The notes under the pieces are model-generated. The model was given only the letters and a program-made list of their open reading frames with translations. It was not told where the DNA came from and did no database searches. Position numbers and translations under genes: made by a program. 62,804 bases of DNA from Clostridia bacterium (lineage in GTDB: Bacteria; Bacillota; Clostridia; Christensenellales; CAAEEZ01): positions 1-62,804 of the forward strand of contig CAAEEZ010000015.1 of the NCBI GenBank assembly GCA_900755035.1, read 5' to 3'. Positions 61,814 through 62,804 of the stretch are shown here, piece after piece. Position 1 is the first letter of the stretch. Every line of letters starts with the position of its first letter.

Positions 61814-62683
61814 ATGAAAGAAATAAAAAAGGCGGTAATACTTGCGGCAGGTTTTGGTACTAGATTTTTACCCGTTACAAAATCCGTTCCAAAAGAGATG
61901 TTCCCAATAGTTGACGTCCCTGCTATGCAATATCTTGTAGAAGAGGCAGTGCAAGCGGGCATTAAAGATATATTGATAGTAATATCACGAAACAAAAAAA
62001 TGATTACGGACCATTTTGATAAGTCCTTTGAACTAGAAGTTACGCTTGAAAAAAACGGCAAAGAAAAAGAATTAGAAATGGTCAGAAATATTTTGCCTAG
62101 CGACGTAAACGTATATTATCACGTACAAAAGGAAATGAGAGGACCTGGCGCAGCCGTAAAACTTGCTGAAAGTTTTACTAACGGCGAGCCGTTCGTACTA
62201 TTCTTTGGCGACGATTTGATATACACGGGTGAAAAAGATAATTGCTCTAAGCAACTGCTTGACTCCTATTACAAAACGGGTGGTACGGTGATTGCTACCG
62301 AGTATGTACGCAGTGAAGACGCTAAAAAATACGGCGTTGTAAATTGTGATAACGTTGAAGGTAACTTGTATAAGGTTAATTTTATAGAAGAAAAACCAAC
62401 TAGGTACATTGAAAAGCCTATCGTAAATATCGGTAGGTACGTTATGTCGCCTGCTATTTATTCGTATATCGATAGGTTAGAGCCACACGAGAACGGCGAA
62501 GTGTATTTTTCCGATGCGCTAGACCTTATGGCAAAAGAGGCGTGTTTGTACGCTTTGCAATACGAGGGTAGACGTTACGACCTTGGCGATAAACTTGGCT
62601 TTTTGAAAGCGCAAGTTGAGTACGCTTTAAGAAACGACGAATTAAAAGACGAATTCTACCACTACTTAAAGGAAGAAATATAG
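61814..62683 (+). CDS. galU: UTP-glucose-1-phosphate uridylyltransferase
   Basis: 289 residues from ATG 61814 (AGTAGG site; the frame also allows TTG 61808 over that site). AVILAAGFGTRFLPVTKSVPKEMFPIVD, FFGDDLIYT, NFIEEKPTRYIEKPIVNIGRYV and GEVYFSDALDLMAKE are family motifs. Makes UDP-glucose for cell-wall, capsule or galactose metabolism. Last complete gene before the IS. Confidence 0.96.
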   Translation: MKEIKKAVILAAGFGTRFLPVTKSVPKEMFPIVDVPAMQYLVEEAVQAGIKDILIVISRNKKMITDHFDKSFELEVTLEKNGKEKELEMVRNILPSDVNVYYHVQKEMRGPGAAVKLAESFTNGEPFVLFFGDDLIYTGEKDNCSKQLLDSYYKTGGTVIATEYVRSEDAKKYGVVNCDNVEGNLYKVNFIEEKPTRYIEKPIVNIGRYVMSPAIYSYIDRLEPHENGEVYFSDALDLMAKEACLYALQYEGRRYDLGDKLGFLKAQVEYALRNDELKDEFYHYLKEEI

Positions 62684-62726
62684 TTTATTGTGGAATAAAA
62701 GACTATTAGAGCACCCGTTTTTGAAG

Positions 62727-62804
62727 TGCACCCCAAAAGTTAGACAAAAATATAAAACTTTTGGAGGTGCATTTTTAATGGCAAAAAAAGGACAAGTGTT
62801 TAGA
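62727..62804 (+). mobile_element. IS3-family (IS150-like) element, left end
   Basis: Terminal repeat TGCACCCCAAAAGTTAGACA at 62727-62746, similar in sequence to the reverse complement of the repeat at 59-80. The transposase OrfA starts 31 bp further in. The element continues out of the window and is oriented like the one at the left end. Confidence 0.8.
62778..62804 (+). CDS. IS3-family transposase OrfA, N-terminal fragment
   Basis: ATG 62778 with GGAGG at 62763-62767. The nine residues MAKKGQVFR match the start of the helix-turn-helix OrfA protein of IS150-like elements. The rest is beyond the window. Confidence 0.7.

Noticed and set aside
61774..62061. Minus-strand ORFs inside galU, dinB and other core genes
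   Set aside because: They lie antisense to proteins with complete conserved motifs and lack their own ribosome sites or recognisable products.

Overview
This is a low-GC Gram-positive genome segment, most likely from an uncultured anaerobic Clostridia member. The evidence is a threonyl-tRNA synthetase T-box leader, infC with a non-AUG start, a zinc-type L28, RemA, YloU and FakA, an electron-bifurcating NfnAB pair, and two apparent sporulation genes (a SpoVM-like micro-ORF and a YtxC-like protein). The standard genetic code fits: TGA ends several housekeeping genes.

Both ends of the window lie in IS3-family (IS150-like) elements in the same orientation. Bases 1-48 encode a transposase OrfB tail and 62778-62804 an OrfA head, each next to a matching terminal inverted repeat. 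This is typical of a contig that breaks in a repeated IS. Bases 81-4363 are accessory: a MazG-like pyrophosphohydrolase, a truncated stub, a Nudix hydrolase, Bcp, a frameshifted acidic gene, two tiny ORFs, and a GIY-YIG protein gene between two direct repeats of about 95 bp that each carry a promoter.

4364-14403: nitroreductase, dgt, then a dnaG-rpoD-trmK-nif3-zinc ribbon operon that runs into lacZ and ends at a strong terminator. 14415-25398: polA-coaE-lytic transglycosylase, ytxC, T-box-thrS, attenuator-infC-rpmI-rplT, a TrmH-family methyltransferase, yebC and proA. 25546-29643: an Asn-rich unknown protein divergent from a small acidic protein plus a signal-less subtilase, then a cysteine desulfurase divergent from a DUF3343 gene. 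29839-34243: nth-nfnA-nfnB-obgE-yhbY. 34682-39274: an unknown 113-residue gene, pcrA and ligA.

39629-50856 is one long, tightly packed operon: yicC-remA-gmk-rpoZ-coaBC-priA-def-fmt-rsmB-rlmN-rsgA-rpe-thiN-spoVM. It is followed by rpmB on the minus strand, then yloU-fakA-recG and a four-tRNA operon (Val, Gly, Cys, Leu). 55916-57764 is accessory again: a broken dihydrofolate-reductase-like gene, two small ORFs and an AlkD-like gene. 57921-60006 is an apbE-NusG_II-Gx transporter operon suggestive of flavin and quinone redox work at the membrane. Then come dinB (minus), galU and the second IS end.

The most useful observations are these: (1) rsgA appears to start at AUU or AUA, like infC, which could couple a 30S-maturation GTPase to IF3 levels; (2) nth, apbE and dinB look leaderless; (3) core genes show a strong tendency to put C in the wobble position when the next codon starts with G, and the accessory genes do so less; (4) a SpoVM candidate lies in the syntenic position; (5) repeats flank the GIY-YIG gene. 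I found no convincing wholly new multi-gene system. The Asn-rich/subtilase divergon is the best unexplained locus.
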